IMG/VR virus record: IMGVR_UViG_3300017786_000003
Span: 1 to 64,000 of that record
Source of the DNA: a virus
DNA: 64,000 nt
Reading direction: 5' to 3' (one strand)
The notes beneath the pieces were generated by a model. The model was given only the letters and a program-made list of their open reading frames with translations. It did no database searches and was not told the DNA's origin. Shown piece by piece: positions 33,133 to 41,338 of the stretch. The position numbers were made by a program, and so were the translations under genes. Position 1 is the stretch's first letter. The number at the start of each line of letters is the position of its first letter.

Positions 33133-34082
33133 AAAAGAAAGAATCTTGGGTTGGACAATATGCTGCTTTTAATGAAGCACTTAAATATATGTACGCTAGA
33201 TCTACCGGTGAGGAAAAATCTATATATACTCCATGGCCTAAGTTCAATGATGCAGCTACTGATGGTATAGAGTGGAACACACTCACTGTAATTGGTGGAA
33301 GACCTGGTTCAGGTAAGACATTAATTAAAGACCAGATCATTAGAGAATCGTTTGCCCTTAATCCAAATGATAAGTTTAGAGTATTAGAGTTTCAGTTTGA
33401 GATGGTAGGTAGAACATCTGCTATTAGAGAATTTAGTTCTATTACTGGTAAAACTTATAAAGAGTTATGTAGTGCTGGGTCTACTCTAAGTACAGATACA
33501 CTGAACACGTGTCATCAGTATGCTAAAGAAAGAGTAAAGCATCCAGTAGATATAATTAGTACACCTATGACTGTTAATCAGATGCGTGATCAGATAGATC
33601 AGTATATGAATAAACATAAAGGTATTAATACAATGATAACACTTGACCATACAATGTTAGTCAAGAGAGCACCATATCAGAATAGCACATTAGATATGCT
33701 ATTTGAATTAGGTGAATTCTTTACACAATGTAAAAGAGATTATCCTTGTTTATTTATTGCCTTGTCACAACTTAATAGAAACATAGATAACCCGGATAGG
33801 GCTATAGATGGTAAGTACGGTAACTATATACTTGAGTCAGACATATTTGGATCAGATGCAATGCTTCAACATGCAGATATGTTAATAGGTATTAATAGAC
33901 CCGCTAAACAAAAGATTAGGTTCTATGGACCTGATAGATATATAATAGAGAATGATAGAACATTAGTATTACACTTCTTAAAAGCAAGAAACGGTGATGC
34001 AAGAATGAGTTTCTTTAGAGCAAAGTTTGAACAGATGCAGATAGAAGAAATGGCCACACCAGGTCAACAAGAACGTAGATAA
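33129..34082 (+). CDS. DnaB-like replicative helicase (RecA-fold domain)
   Basis: 317 residues. Walker A is GRPGSGKT (about 57-64); TMITLDHTM lies near 172-180 (Walker B region); FIALSQLNR near 214-222 is the glutamine-switch-like motif of DnaB/KaiC folds. The end has FLKARNGDARMSFFRAKF, with Arg residues like the DnaB arginine finger. The N-terminal DnaB domain is missing, so it resembles the shorter phage gp4C/RecA-type helicases. It probably unwinds the fork 5' to 3'. Confidence 0.8.
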   Translation: MKKKESWVGQYAAFNEALKYMYARSTGEEKSIYTPWPKFNDAATDGIEWNTLTVIGGRPGSGKTLIKDQIIRESFALNPNDKFRVLEFQFEMVGRTSAIREFSSITGKTYKELCSAGSTLSTDTLNTCHQYAKERVKHPVDIISTPMTVNQMRDQIDQYMNKHKGINTMITLDHTMLVKRAPYQNSTLDMLFELGEFFTQCKRDYPCLFIALSQLNRNIDNPDRAIDGKYGNYILESDIFGSDAMLQHADMLIGINRPAKQKIRFYGPDRYIIENDRTLVLHFLKARNGDARMSFFRAKFEQMQIEEMATPGQQERR

Positions 34083-34100
34083 CCTGCACACCCAACCACT

Positions 34101-34112
34101 GCTCCCCAACTA
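34101..34112 (+). repeat. 12-mer GCTCCCCAACTA, copy 4
   Basis: Ends 23 bases before the ATG at 34136; preceded by CT as in copies 2 and 3. Confidence 0.65.
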
Positions 34113-34135
34113 TCATACGCACCATTTAAAATAAA

Positions 34136-34699
34136 ATGAATACTAAAAATATAAAAAATAAGAACATGGGATTAACACCTGCAGAACGCAAAGCAAAAGT
34201 CCTCAAATTAAGAGAAGAGCATGAAGATTACTTTCAGACAGAAGGTAAGATAAATGCACTATACATACCAAAGATGGCATACCGTCCATCAGGTAAAGAT
34301 GAATTATATGTTTCATTCTTTCCAAGTGAATTGGAAAAGGATAAAGATATATACACTGAGTTTGTAAGTATAGACTATGACTCAGAAGATCCTAAAAGAA
34401 CATTGTATTTACATAAGTATAATCCGCATTGGAAAGATGAGTATGAACTTATAACTTCAAGCTCAGGATTTCAAAGACATTTGATTCCAGTAAGTGAGCT
34501 CAAAGTAATTAATGATGTTACAGCTAGAACTAATGCAGATGGTCTTAAGATAATAGGTAAGGCTACAAAAATTGACTGGTCTAATCCTGATATCCCTAAT
34601 CCAGATGCAAAAGTTGTGGATCCTTTGATAGAAAAGCTAGAAGAAATAAACCAAACATTGATAACGTTAACTAAAGTAATAAATAAATTAATTAAATAA
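34136..34699 (+). CDS. hypothetical replication-module protein
   Basis: 187 residues. It starts MNTKNIKNKNMGLTPAERKA; a second ATG lies at 34166. The middle is beta-rich (KDELYVSFFPSELEKDKDIY, then a FVSIDYDSEDPKRTLYLH segment) and the end helical (LIEKLEEINQTLITLTKV). It carries copy 4 of the 12-mer in its leader and sits next to a Sak4-like gene. No family recognised. Confidence 0.55.
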   Translation: MNTKNIKNKNMGLTPAERKAKVLKLREEHEDYFQTEGKINALYIPKMAYRPSGKDELYVSFFPSELEKDKDIYTEFVSIDYDSEDPKRTLYLHKYNPHWKDEYELITSSSGFQRHLIPVSELKVINDVTARTNADGLKIIGKATKIDWSNPDIPNPDAKVVDPLIEKLEEINQTLITLTKVINKLIK

Positions 34700-34701
34700 A
34701 T

Positions 34702-35385
34702 ATGGCACAAAGCGTATTAGTAATTGCAGATTCAGGTACAGGAAAGTCAACCTCAATCAGAACATTAGATCCTAAAGAGACTTTCATTATAAATATTGCA
34801 AACAAACCTTTACCATTCAAAGGCTATAAGAGTAAGTATATTCAAATTAGCAAAGAGAATCCAAAAGGTAACATTACTTCAGCTGCATCAGCTGCAGGTA
34901 TAATTAAAGCAATGAAGCATGTTGATGAAAAGATGCCACATATCAAAACATTAGTTATAGATGACTGGCAGTACATGAGTTCATTTGAATACTTTGAAAG
35001 AGCAAATGAAAAAGGTTATGATAAATTCACTCAAATAGCAGCAAACTTAGCTATGGTAGCAAAGATGCCTAAAGATATGAGAGATGATTTAACTATTATA
35101 TTCTTAACTCACTCAGAAGATTCAACAGATATAAACGGTAATAGAAAAGTTAAAGCTAAAACTATTGGTAAAATGATAGATAATACATTAACTTTGGAAG
35201 GCTTATTTTCTATTGTACTATTTGGTAAAGTAAATAAAAATGATGATGGTGGACTTGTATATGGTTTTGAAACTCAAAACAATGGAGAGAACACATGTAA
35301 ATCACCAATGGGTATGTTTGAGGATTTATTTATCCCTAATGACCTGAAGTATGTAAAAGAGTGCATACAGAAATATGAAGAATAA
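34702..35385 (+). CDS. Sak4-like RecA-fold single-strand annealing ATPase
   Basis: 227 residues. The Walker A region VLVIADSGTGKSTSIRTL lies at about 5-22, with TLVIDDWQYM (Walker B) near 76-85, LTIIFLTHSEDS at 132-143 and a C-terminal KYEE. The compact AAA_24/RecA-core design is that of phage Sak4 proteins, which anneal or pair DNA with an SSB partner. The next gene is an SSB-like protein, the usual companion. It probably works in phage recombination together with the two PD-(D/E)XK nucleases and RusA. Confidence 0.75.
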   Translation: MAQSVLVIADSGTGKSTSIRTLDPKETFIINIANKPLPFKGYKSKYIQISKENPKGNITSAASAAGIIKAMKHVDEKMPHIKTLVIDDWQYMSSFEYFERANEKGYDKFTQIAANLAMVAKMPKDMRDDLTIIFLTHSEDSTDINGNRKVKAKTIGKMIDNTLTLEGLFSIVLFGKVNKNDDGGLVYGFETQNNGENTCKSPMGMFEDLFIPNDLKYVKECIQKYEE

Positions 35386-35412
35386 TAAATTAATTAAAAA
35401 AAAAGAAAAATT

Positions 35413-36084
35413 ATGTTAAGTACTAAAGACATGTCTGCAGGTTCAGGCAACGTAAAACCAGTTATTGGTGTAGGTAATCAAAAAGTAAAAATTAATTCTA
35501 TAACATTTGATGTAACACCATATGATGCAGATGCATACAATATTGTTTTACATGTAGAGAGTGAGCCAGTACAGGGTGAGTTCAATGGTTTCTTAAAAGA
35601 TATGAATAATCCTAATGGACCACGTTATGAAGGTCAAGTAGGTAGAGTTAGATTTTCACCATATCCATATAAAGATGCAACGTTACCAAGCGGTAGAGAA
35701 ATAAATAGAGATACAGAAGTACTAAAAAGTATGGTATATCTAAGTGAAGTTCTTAATAAAAGAGAAGAGCTTGACAAGATAGAAGCTAATACTATTGAGG
35801 TATTTATGATTGAGTGTAACAAATTATTCTCAAACAGTGAGTACTTTAACGCATGTATTGGTGGGCGTGAATGGGAAAATAAAGAAGGTTATGTAAACTA
35901 TGATTTATTCTTACCAAGAATGAGCAAAGATGGCATTCCATTAGAAGAATTGAATAAAGAAAATTCAAGACTTTTAACGTTTGATGCTAATAATACTAAT
36001 CACTTAAGAAAATTACAGAAAGAAAACACACCAGCACAAAACTTTGAGCCAGTAGGAGCAAAGGGTGATGATTTTGATCTATAA
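35413..36084 (+). CDS. putative single-stranded DNA-binding protein
   Basis: 223 residues. The N-terminal 110 or so residues are beta-rich and could be an OB-type fold (KVKINSITFDVTPYDADAYN, then a RVRFSPYPYKDAT segment). The rest includes a helical spacer and a KGDDFDL end, the acidic hydrophobic tip typical of SSBs. It follows the Sak4-like gene by 27 bases and ends at a terminator. The OB fold is inferred from composition, not seen directly. Confidence 0.6.
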   Translation: MLSTKDMSAGSGNVKPVIGVGNQKVKINSITFDVTPYDADAYNIVLHVESEPVQGEFNGFLKDMNNPNGPRYEGQVGRVRFSPYPYKDATLPSGREINRDTEVLKSMVYLSEVLNKREELDKIEANTIEVFMIECNKLFSNSEYFNACIGGREWENKEGYVNYDLFLPRMSKDGIPLEELNKENSRLLTFDANNTNHLRKLQKENTPAQNFEPVGAKGDDFDL

Positions 36085-36105
36085 TTTGTTTTTGTTTGTA
36101 ATGAT

Positions 36106-36138
36106 AGGAGGGGGTTTACTAAGGATTTTCTCCCTCCT
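36106..36138 (+). terminator. hairpin terminator
   Basis: AGGAGGG (36106-36112) pairs with CCCTCCT (36132-36138) across a 19-base loop; a weak T-rich tail follows. It lies 22 bases past the SSB-like gene. Confidence 0.65.
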
Positions 36139-36161
36139 TGATTTACTTTAATACTATAAAT

Positions 36162-36218
36162 ATGGAAGAAAATGAACCAGACTTTGAATGGATGTGGGAA
36201 GTTGATAATGCTAGATAA
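36162..36218 (+). CDS. 18-residue leader peptide overlapping primase start
   Basis: The ATG at 36162 opens an 18-codon frame (MEENEPDFEWMWEVDNAR). Its TAA shares a base with the primase ATG at 36218 (TAATG). It is too short for a clear function. Either an acidic micro-protein or a translational coupler for primase. Confidence 0.4.
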   Translation: MEENEPDFEWMWEVDNAR

Positions 36219-37195
36219 TGTTTAATACAAAAGGTTTAGTCAGAGAAGGATCAGATGTACCAAGCTATTGGGTGTTTCAGCATTATTTAAATCTATCAGA
36301 ACCCTTAACAGGCCAGGATATAAAGATTAAATCAATCTTTAATCCTAATGAGAGAACAGCAAGTTTTTGCATTTATGTAGATAAATCACTTATGCAATAT
36401 AAATTTAAAGATTTCTCAACTGGTAAGATGGGTAATAAAGCTGACCTAGTTATGTTTATGTTTGATGTATCATATACTGATGCAATGAATAAAATAGTTA
36501 GTGACTATAATGTATACATTAAGTCTCCTGATTATAAAGAACAGCAGTTTGAACCTGTAGCTAAATGGACAATAGATTATATAAAACATAGAGGTTGGAC
36601 TATAGAAGATAGAAAATTTTGGTTGGGATTTGGTATTGGTAAAACAATATTAGATAACTATAATGTAAAGCCAATTGACTATTATACTATGGTTAAACAA
36701 GAAGGATCTCAGTATAGAAGTTTACAAGTAGGAAGCAAATGGTGTTATGGATACTTTGATAAGAACGGGGAGGTATATAAAATATATCAACCACGTAGTA
36801 AAAAACATAAGTTTCATAAAGTTAAAAGCTACCTGCAGGGTATAGATCAGCTTAAGTATAATAAGCCGTATCTTGTTATATGTTCTTCACTTAAAGATGC
36901 TATGTCTTTAAAGGGTATAGGGTATAATATAGAAGTGTTAGCACCAGATAGTGAAAACACTATGATTAAACCACATATAATAACAATATTAAAGAAGAAG
37001 TATAAAAAAATAATAACACTCTTTGATAATGATGACGCAGGCAGAAATGCAATTAATAAATATAAAGAAGTTTATAAGATTGATGGGTTATCATTACCAG
37101 TATGTAAAGATATTTCAGATGCAATAAATACTCATGGTGTTAATCATGTGCATAAAGTTCTGAAGCCTTTACTTAAAGAGATACTAAATAAATAA
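36218..37195 (+). CDS. DnaG-type primase (Toprim) fragment-sized protein
   Basis: 325 residues. There is no N-terminal zinc finger. Toprim signatures appear in the last third: CSSLKDAMSLKGIGYN near 228-243 and ITLFDNDDAGRNAINKY (about 266-282), the latter carrying the DxD metal site. The middle contains GFGIGKTILDNY and RSLQVGSKWCYGYFD. It would make primers for the family B polymerase. The lack of a zinc-binding domain is usual for phage DnaG-like proteins. Confidence 0.8.
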   Translation: MFNTKGLVREGSDVPSYWVFQHYLNLSEPLTGQDIKIKSIFNPNERTASFCIYVDKSLMQYKFKDFSTGKMGNKADLVMFMFDVSYTDAMNKIVSDYNVYIKSPDYKEQQFEPVAKWTIDYIKHRGWTIEDRKFWLGFGIGKTILDNYNVKPIDYYTMVKQEGSQYRSLQVGSKWCYGYFDKNGEVYKIYQPRSKKHKFHKVKSYLQGIDQLKYNKPYLVICSSLKDAMSLKGIGYNIEVLAPDSENTMIKPHIITILKKKYKKIITLFDNDDAGRNAINKYKEVYKIDGLSLPVCKDISDAINTHGVNHVHKVLKPLLKEILNK

Positions 37196-37197
37196 AT

Positions 37198-37629
37198 ATG
37201 AAATGGTTTATACCAGGATCTGTACCAAGTAGTAAAAATGGTAGAAGATGGACAGGAAAATACTTTATTGCTAGCAAAGCTGTAGTTAACTATAGAAAGA
37301 TAGCAAAGAAGTATTATGCTGAATATGCTGATGAATTTAAGAAAGAATTAGCAAAAAAAACATTACCTGTTCATATATCTTTTGAGTTTATTAGGGGGAC
37401 ACGTCATAAATTTGACTATATTAATCCTGCACAGACTGTGCAAGATGATATGGTTAAGGCCGGATGGATAGAAGATGATAACGCTGAATTTATAATTCCA
37501 GTGTTCCAGAAATATACCTATAATAAATCTAATCCGGGAGTATGGATTGAAATACTAGAAGATGACAATAATCACAGCCCAAGAACTATTACGGATAATA
37601 CAAATGATAAAGAGTCAGGACAAGGATGA
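37198..37629 (+). CDS. rusA: RusA-like Holliday junction resolvase
   Basis: 143 residues. It starts MKWFIPGSVPSSKNGRR and contains HKFDYINPAQTVQDDMVKAG (about 74-93) with the two Asp of the RusA active site. WIEDDNAEFI follows, with a further Asp pair, then a PGVWIEI end. These are the hallmarks of RusA, a dimer that cuts four-way junctions. The tail beyond residue 120 overlaps the next gene and may be non-conserved. It sits in a run of replication and recombination genes. Confidence 0.85.
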   Translation: MKWFIPGSVPSSKNGRRWTGKYFIASKAVVNYRKIAKKYYAEYADEFKKELAKKTLPVHISFEFIRGTRHKFDYINPAQTVQDDMVKAGWIEDDNAEFIIPVFQKYTYNKSNPGVWIEILEDDNNHSPRTITDNTNDKESGQG

Positions 37630-37861
37630 TGTTGTTCTAGGACTTGAACTATATAAAAACATAGATATTGCAGATAGAAATATTATCAATAGATTAATTG
37701 CTAAAGCATTGCTCTTTGATAATAGAAAACTATTCTACAAATCCATTGGTGTATCATACCCGTGGAAAGAATTATTATCTGATCATATAATTAAACTAAT
37801 AGATGATAATGTAACAGCTGCAAATCTGTATAAAAGTTACGTAAAATTAATATACAAATGA
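37562..37861 (+). CDS. hypothetical helical protein
   Basis: 99 residues if the ATG at 37562 is used; an alternative at 37604 would remove 14 residues. The stretch TAQELLRIIQMIKSQDKDDV reads like the start of a conserved helical pair, which is why I prefer the longer form despite the 68-base overlap with RusA. No family recognised. Its stop overlaps the next start by four bases (ATGA). Confidence 0.6.
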   Translation: MTIITAQELLRIIQMIKSQDKDDVVLGLELYKNIDIADRNIINRLIAKALLFDNRKLFYKSIGVSYPWKELLSDHIIKLIDDNVTAANLYKSYVKLIYK

Positions 37862-39018
37862 TAGTACAAGATAAGGTTGCAAGGACAACCAAAACATTAA
37901 TATTTACAGAGCCCTTTTACGGGCTTTTTTTGATTGGTATAAATAAGAAATATACTGAGAATATACCCACTGCTGGTGTAAGCAAGCATGGAATAGGTGT
38001 ACAATTGACAATAAACCCTGAATTTTTTATAAATCTAAGTGAAGATCATAGGTTTGGATTAATTAAACATGAGCTATTGCATATTGCATTTGGTCATTTA
38101 ATTATGAGAGATCTATATGCAGATCATAAATTATTTAATATAGCTGCAGATTTAGAAATCAACCAGTACATACTGGAAAGTAAATTACCTGAAGGTGGTT
38201 TATTATTGTCAAGTTTTCCTGAGTTAGATTTACCCAAGAAAGCAGGTACAAAAGAATACTATAAGTTATTAGAAGAAGCCAAAGATCAAGGAACATCTCC
38301 ATCTCTAGACAGTCTAATGGATCAAATGGATGGTACATCACAGTATTGTCATGGTACATGGAATGAGTTTGATGATTTGTCAGAAGCAGATAAAAAGCTA
38401 ATACAAAAGCAGGTGGAACATCAACTTAAGGAGTCAGCAGAGCAAACAGTAAAAAAGCAAGGGAATATACCAGGGGAGTTAAAAGATCTTATTAAAAGAT
38501 TATTAAATATAGAACCTCCTAAGTTTAATTGGAAAGCATATCTAAGAAGGTTTATTGGTAATTCAAGTATTGTATATACTAAAAAGCTAAGACGTAAGTA
38601 TAATAAACGTTATGCTGCAAATCCAGGCCTAAAGATAAAATTCAAGAATCATATACTTGTTGGTGTTGACACAAGCGGATCTGTAAACAATGATGAACTT
38701 AAAGAATTTTATTCTGAGCTTGTGCATATGCATAAGACGGGTCATAAGATTACAGTAGCACAGTGTGATACTAGATTAAATAGTGTAAAAGAATTCAATC
38801 CAAAAAAAGATTGGGAAATACATGGTCGTGGTGGAACAAGTTTCCAACCAGTAATAGATCATTATAATGAGAAAAAAGGAGCATATACTGCTCTAATATA
38901 TTTAACAGATGGTGAGGCTTATACTCCAGATGACTGTCCAAACAATACGTTATGGGTACACAGTTCAAACTGTAGTATAAATGAAGAGTTACCAGGAAAG
39001 AAAATTCAACTTAATTAA
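37858..39018 (+). CDS. VWA / DUF2201-like metallopeptidase-fold protein, partner of MoxR
   Basis: 386 residues. Residues about 60-105 carry LIKHELLHIAFGH (zinc-type HExxH) and NIAADLEINQYI, matching the DUF2201 N-terminal metallopeptidase-like domain. From about 265 a von Willebrand A domain follows: ILVGVDTSGSV (MIDAS DxSxS), a GGTSF segment and LIYLTDGEAYTP. VWA proteins of this type pair with MoxR AAA+ ATPases, and the MoxR gene starts 10 bases downstream. In bacteria such pairs act in metal-cofactor insertion or complex assembly; the phage target is unknown. Confidence 0.8.
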   Translation: MIVQDKVARTTKTLIFTEPFYGLFLIGINKKYTENIPTAGVSKHGIGVQLTINPEFFINLSEDHRFGLIKHELLHIAFGHLIMRDLYADHKLFNIAADLEINQYILESKLPEGGLLLSSFPELDLPKKAGTKEYYKLLEEAKDQGTSPSLDSLMDQMDGTSQYCHGTWNEFDDLSEADKKLIQKQVEHQLKESAEQTVKKQGNIPGELKDLIKRLLNIEPPKFNWKAYLRRFIGNSSIVYTKKLRRKYNKRYAANPGLKIKFKNHILVGVDTSGSVNNDELKEFYSELVHMHKTGHKITVAQCDTRLNSVKEFNPKKDWEIHGRGGTSFQPVIDHYNEKKGAYTALIYLTDGEAYTPDDCPNNTLWVHSSNCSINEELPGKKIQLN

Positions 39019-39028
39019 TAAAATAAAA

Positions 39029-40303
39029 ATGGCAGAAGTAAATTTAAATGTAACAGAACTAAAAGGATTTGTAAATCATATTATATCTAACAACAGATTC
39101 TTACAAGAAGAAGGTAAGAACTCTGTATCTGTAGAGATTGTAGGTGAGTCAGGTATTGGTAAGACTTCAACTGTAGTAGAGCTAGCTAAAGAAAATAACC
39201 TAAACTATGTCAAGCTTAATTTAGCACAGATAGAAGAGTTAGGTGACTTAGTAGGTTTTCCTGTTAGACAATTTCAAATGTATAAAGAAAAAGTAATAAC
39301 CAAACCTAATAATGAATTAGCAATGGTTACTGCAACACAGAGAGCTGCAGGTTCTAGCTTAGCAAATCTAAACACAACTGTTACCAAAAAGGTAGGGCAA
39401 TGGGTAGATGAACTTGCTGTACAGGAGTATCTGAAGAATGGATACAAGATGACTGGTAAGAATAGAATGTCTTACTGTGCACCAGAGTGGATTGCAGACA
39501 AGAAAGATGGTGGTATATTATTGTTAGATGACTGGAACCGTGCAGATACAAGATTTATTCAAGCGGTTATGGAATTGATAGACCGTCAGACTTATATCTC
39601 ATGGACACTACCAAAGGACTGGCACATAATTTTGACAGCAAACCCAGACAACGGAGATTATATGGTTAATAGCATTGATTCAGCTCAGAAGACCAGATAT
39701 GTAACCGCTAACTTGAAGTTTGATGTTAATGTATGGGCACAATGGGCAGAAGGTGCAGGAATTGATACTAGATGTATCAACTTCCTGTTACTGAACCCAG
39801 AGTTAGTAACACAAGAAACTAATGCAAGATCAATTACTACATTCTTTAATGCAATATCAAGCTTTGAATCATTTGAAGATAATCTTTCTATGATCCAAAT
39901 GATTGGTGAAGGTAGTGTTGGTGATGCATTTGCATCTATGTTTACTACATTCATTAATAATAAACTAGATAAACTTGTAACTCCTAAAGATTTATTGACA
40001 CATGATAATGAGTCATATATTCTTGGAGAGTTAAAGAGTTGTATTGGTAAATTAGATGGAGATAACTATCGTGCAGATATAGCAGCAACATTAGCAACTA
40101 GACTTGGTAATTATGCTGTAGTATATTCGCAAGATAATACTATTAACCAAAAGATTACTGATAGATTAAAGTCATTGTGTACTAAAGAATACTTTACAAA
40201 TGATTTAAAGTATTTAATAGTTCGTACAATCTTTAATGGCAATAAAAAGAAGTTTAATAAACTAATGATGATTCCAGAGATCATCCAAATGACAATGAAA
40301 TAA
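39029..40303 (+). CDS. MoxR-family AAA+ ATPase
   Basis: 424 residues from the ATG at 39029; an upstream TTG at 38981 is inside the VWA gene and rejected. The Walker A segment is VGESGIGKTS (about 38-47), Walker B DGGILLLDDWNRAD (about 159-172), and sensor-1 WHIILTANPDNGDYMV (about 196-211). An Arg-rich segment follows near 215-230. The pattern (Walker A with ESGxGKT, LLDDWNRA) is MoxR-like. It would power remodelling by the VWA partner. It overlaps the next gene by one base. Confidence 0.8.
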   Translation: MAEVNLNVTELKGFVNHIISNNRFLQEEGKNSVSVEIVGESGIGKTSTVVELAKENNLNYVKLNLAQIEELGDLVGFPVRQFQMYKEKVITKPNNELAMVTATQRAAGSSLANLNTTVTKKVGQWVDELAVQEYLKNGYKMTGKNRMSYCAPEWIADKKDGGILLLDDWNRADTRFIQAVMELIDRQTYISWTLPKDWHIILTANPDNGDYMVNSIDSAQKTRYVTANLKFDVNVWAQWAEGAGIDTRCINFLLLNPELVTQETNARSITTFFNAISSFESFEDNLSMIQMIGEGSVGDAFASMFTTFINNKLDKLVTPKDLLTHDNESYILGELKSCIGKLDGDNYRADIAATLATRLGNYAVVYSQDNTINQKITDRLKSLCTKEYFTNDLKYLIVRTIFNGNKKKFNKLMMIPEIIQMTMK

Positions 40304-41334
40304 TGGCAAAAAAAGCAGTACATCAAAATTATGATGCAGATGCTTTGAAATTCTTTGGATTAGAAACTGACCCACAATATGGGTTGGTTTCTAGTTCCCA
40401 AAGTATTGACAAAGTATTATGTACTCAAGATGAAACAACATATAATAAAATACACAGTATATTAACTGTTCCAACAGAGGATGGTAATACTTTTAGAACA
40501 AAAAAGAAAGCTTTTGTTTTACCTAGATGCAATGTGAGTAATGATAGGATAAAAGCAGCTCTTAAAGAGCATAGTATAACTGTTACAAATGATTATGAGA
40601 AAGCTGATCTAATTGTAAGTCATGAAGATATATCTACACATAGACTAGAGAATGGTGATAATATACCAACTACAGTTATGATGAATAAGATATGGAATTA
40701 TGAAACTACTTTAGGAGATGAGCATTCTAGTGGTTTACTTGAAACTATATGGAGCTCAGGGATAGAGTGTATACTTACCCCTAAGATAACTGATATTGTA
40801 TCTTATTATAAAATTGATACCCATGTAAGTCTATATGATAATTGGATGATATCAGCATTAGCAATAAATCTTGCTCATTTAATTGAAACTACCAGTTTAG
40901 CTGTAGTGTCTGTTGATGATGTATTACATAGTTCAGCAACAAGAATAGAGCTCAGTGAAGAAGTATTAAAAGACTTGATCGCTCAGATCAATTCATATGA
41001 AAGTAAGAGTCTTGCACTTAAAATAGTTCCAACTATAAATTATAATAAGAACTATCATTTATTATGGGAATTGGCTCAGTCTTGTCCAGAAATAGAGTAT
41101 GGAGATACCAGAGATAAGGACCTAAAATATTGGGTTAAGTGCTCTAATTTTATTAGCTTTACTAGAAAAAGTGCACAAGATATGATACTCTGGTTAGAAG
41201 AACAGGAGTTACTTAATAAAGAATCATTTAAGTACTTAGAGCCTATAGTAAGAAAGGAGATAAGTATACATAATAGAGACTTATATACGTTCAAAGTAGC
41301 TGTTAAAAAAGAATATCAACAATATTTAAAATAA
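40303..41334 (+). CDS. MoxR-cluster protein A, BRCT-like N-terminal region
   Basis: 343 residues. Around residues 67-110 KAFVLPRCNVSNDRIKAALK is followed by a beta-strand and KADLIVSHED. This resembles the BRCT layout (strand, helix, strand, ADLIVS) and aligns with a matching segment of the next protein. The rest is helical with no catalytic motif. It is encoded without a gap after MoxR. A client or adaptor of the MoxR/VWA machine is my inference. Confidence 0.6.
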   Translation: MAKKAVHQNYDADALKFFGLETDPQYGLVSSSQSIDKVLCTQDETTYNKIHSILTVPTEDGNTFRTKKKAFVLPRCNVSNDRIKAALKEHSITVTNDYEKADLIVSHEDISTHRLENGDNIPTTVMMNKIWNYETTLGDEHSSGLLETIWSSGIECILTPKITDIVSYYKIDTHVSLYDNWMISALAINLAHLIETTSLAVVSVDDVLHSSATRIELSEEVLKDLIAQINSYESKSLALKIVPTINYNKNYHLLWELAQSCPEIEYGDTRDKDLKYWVKCSNFISFTRKSAQDMILWLEEQELLNKESFKYLEPIVRKEISIHNRDLYTFKVAVKKEYQQYLK

Positions 41335-41338
41335 TAAA

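Noticed and set aside
38981-39028. TTG start extending MoxR by 16 codons
   Set aside because: The extension lies inside the preceding VWA gene; the ATG at 39029 follows an A-rich leader and begins MAEVNL.
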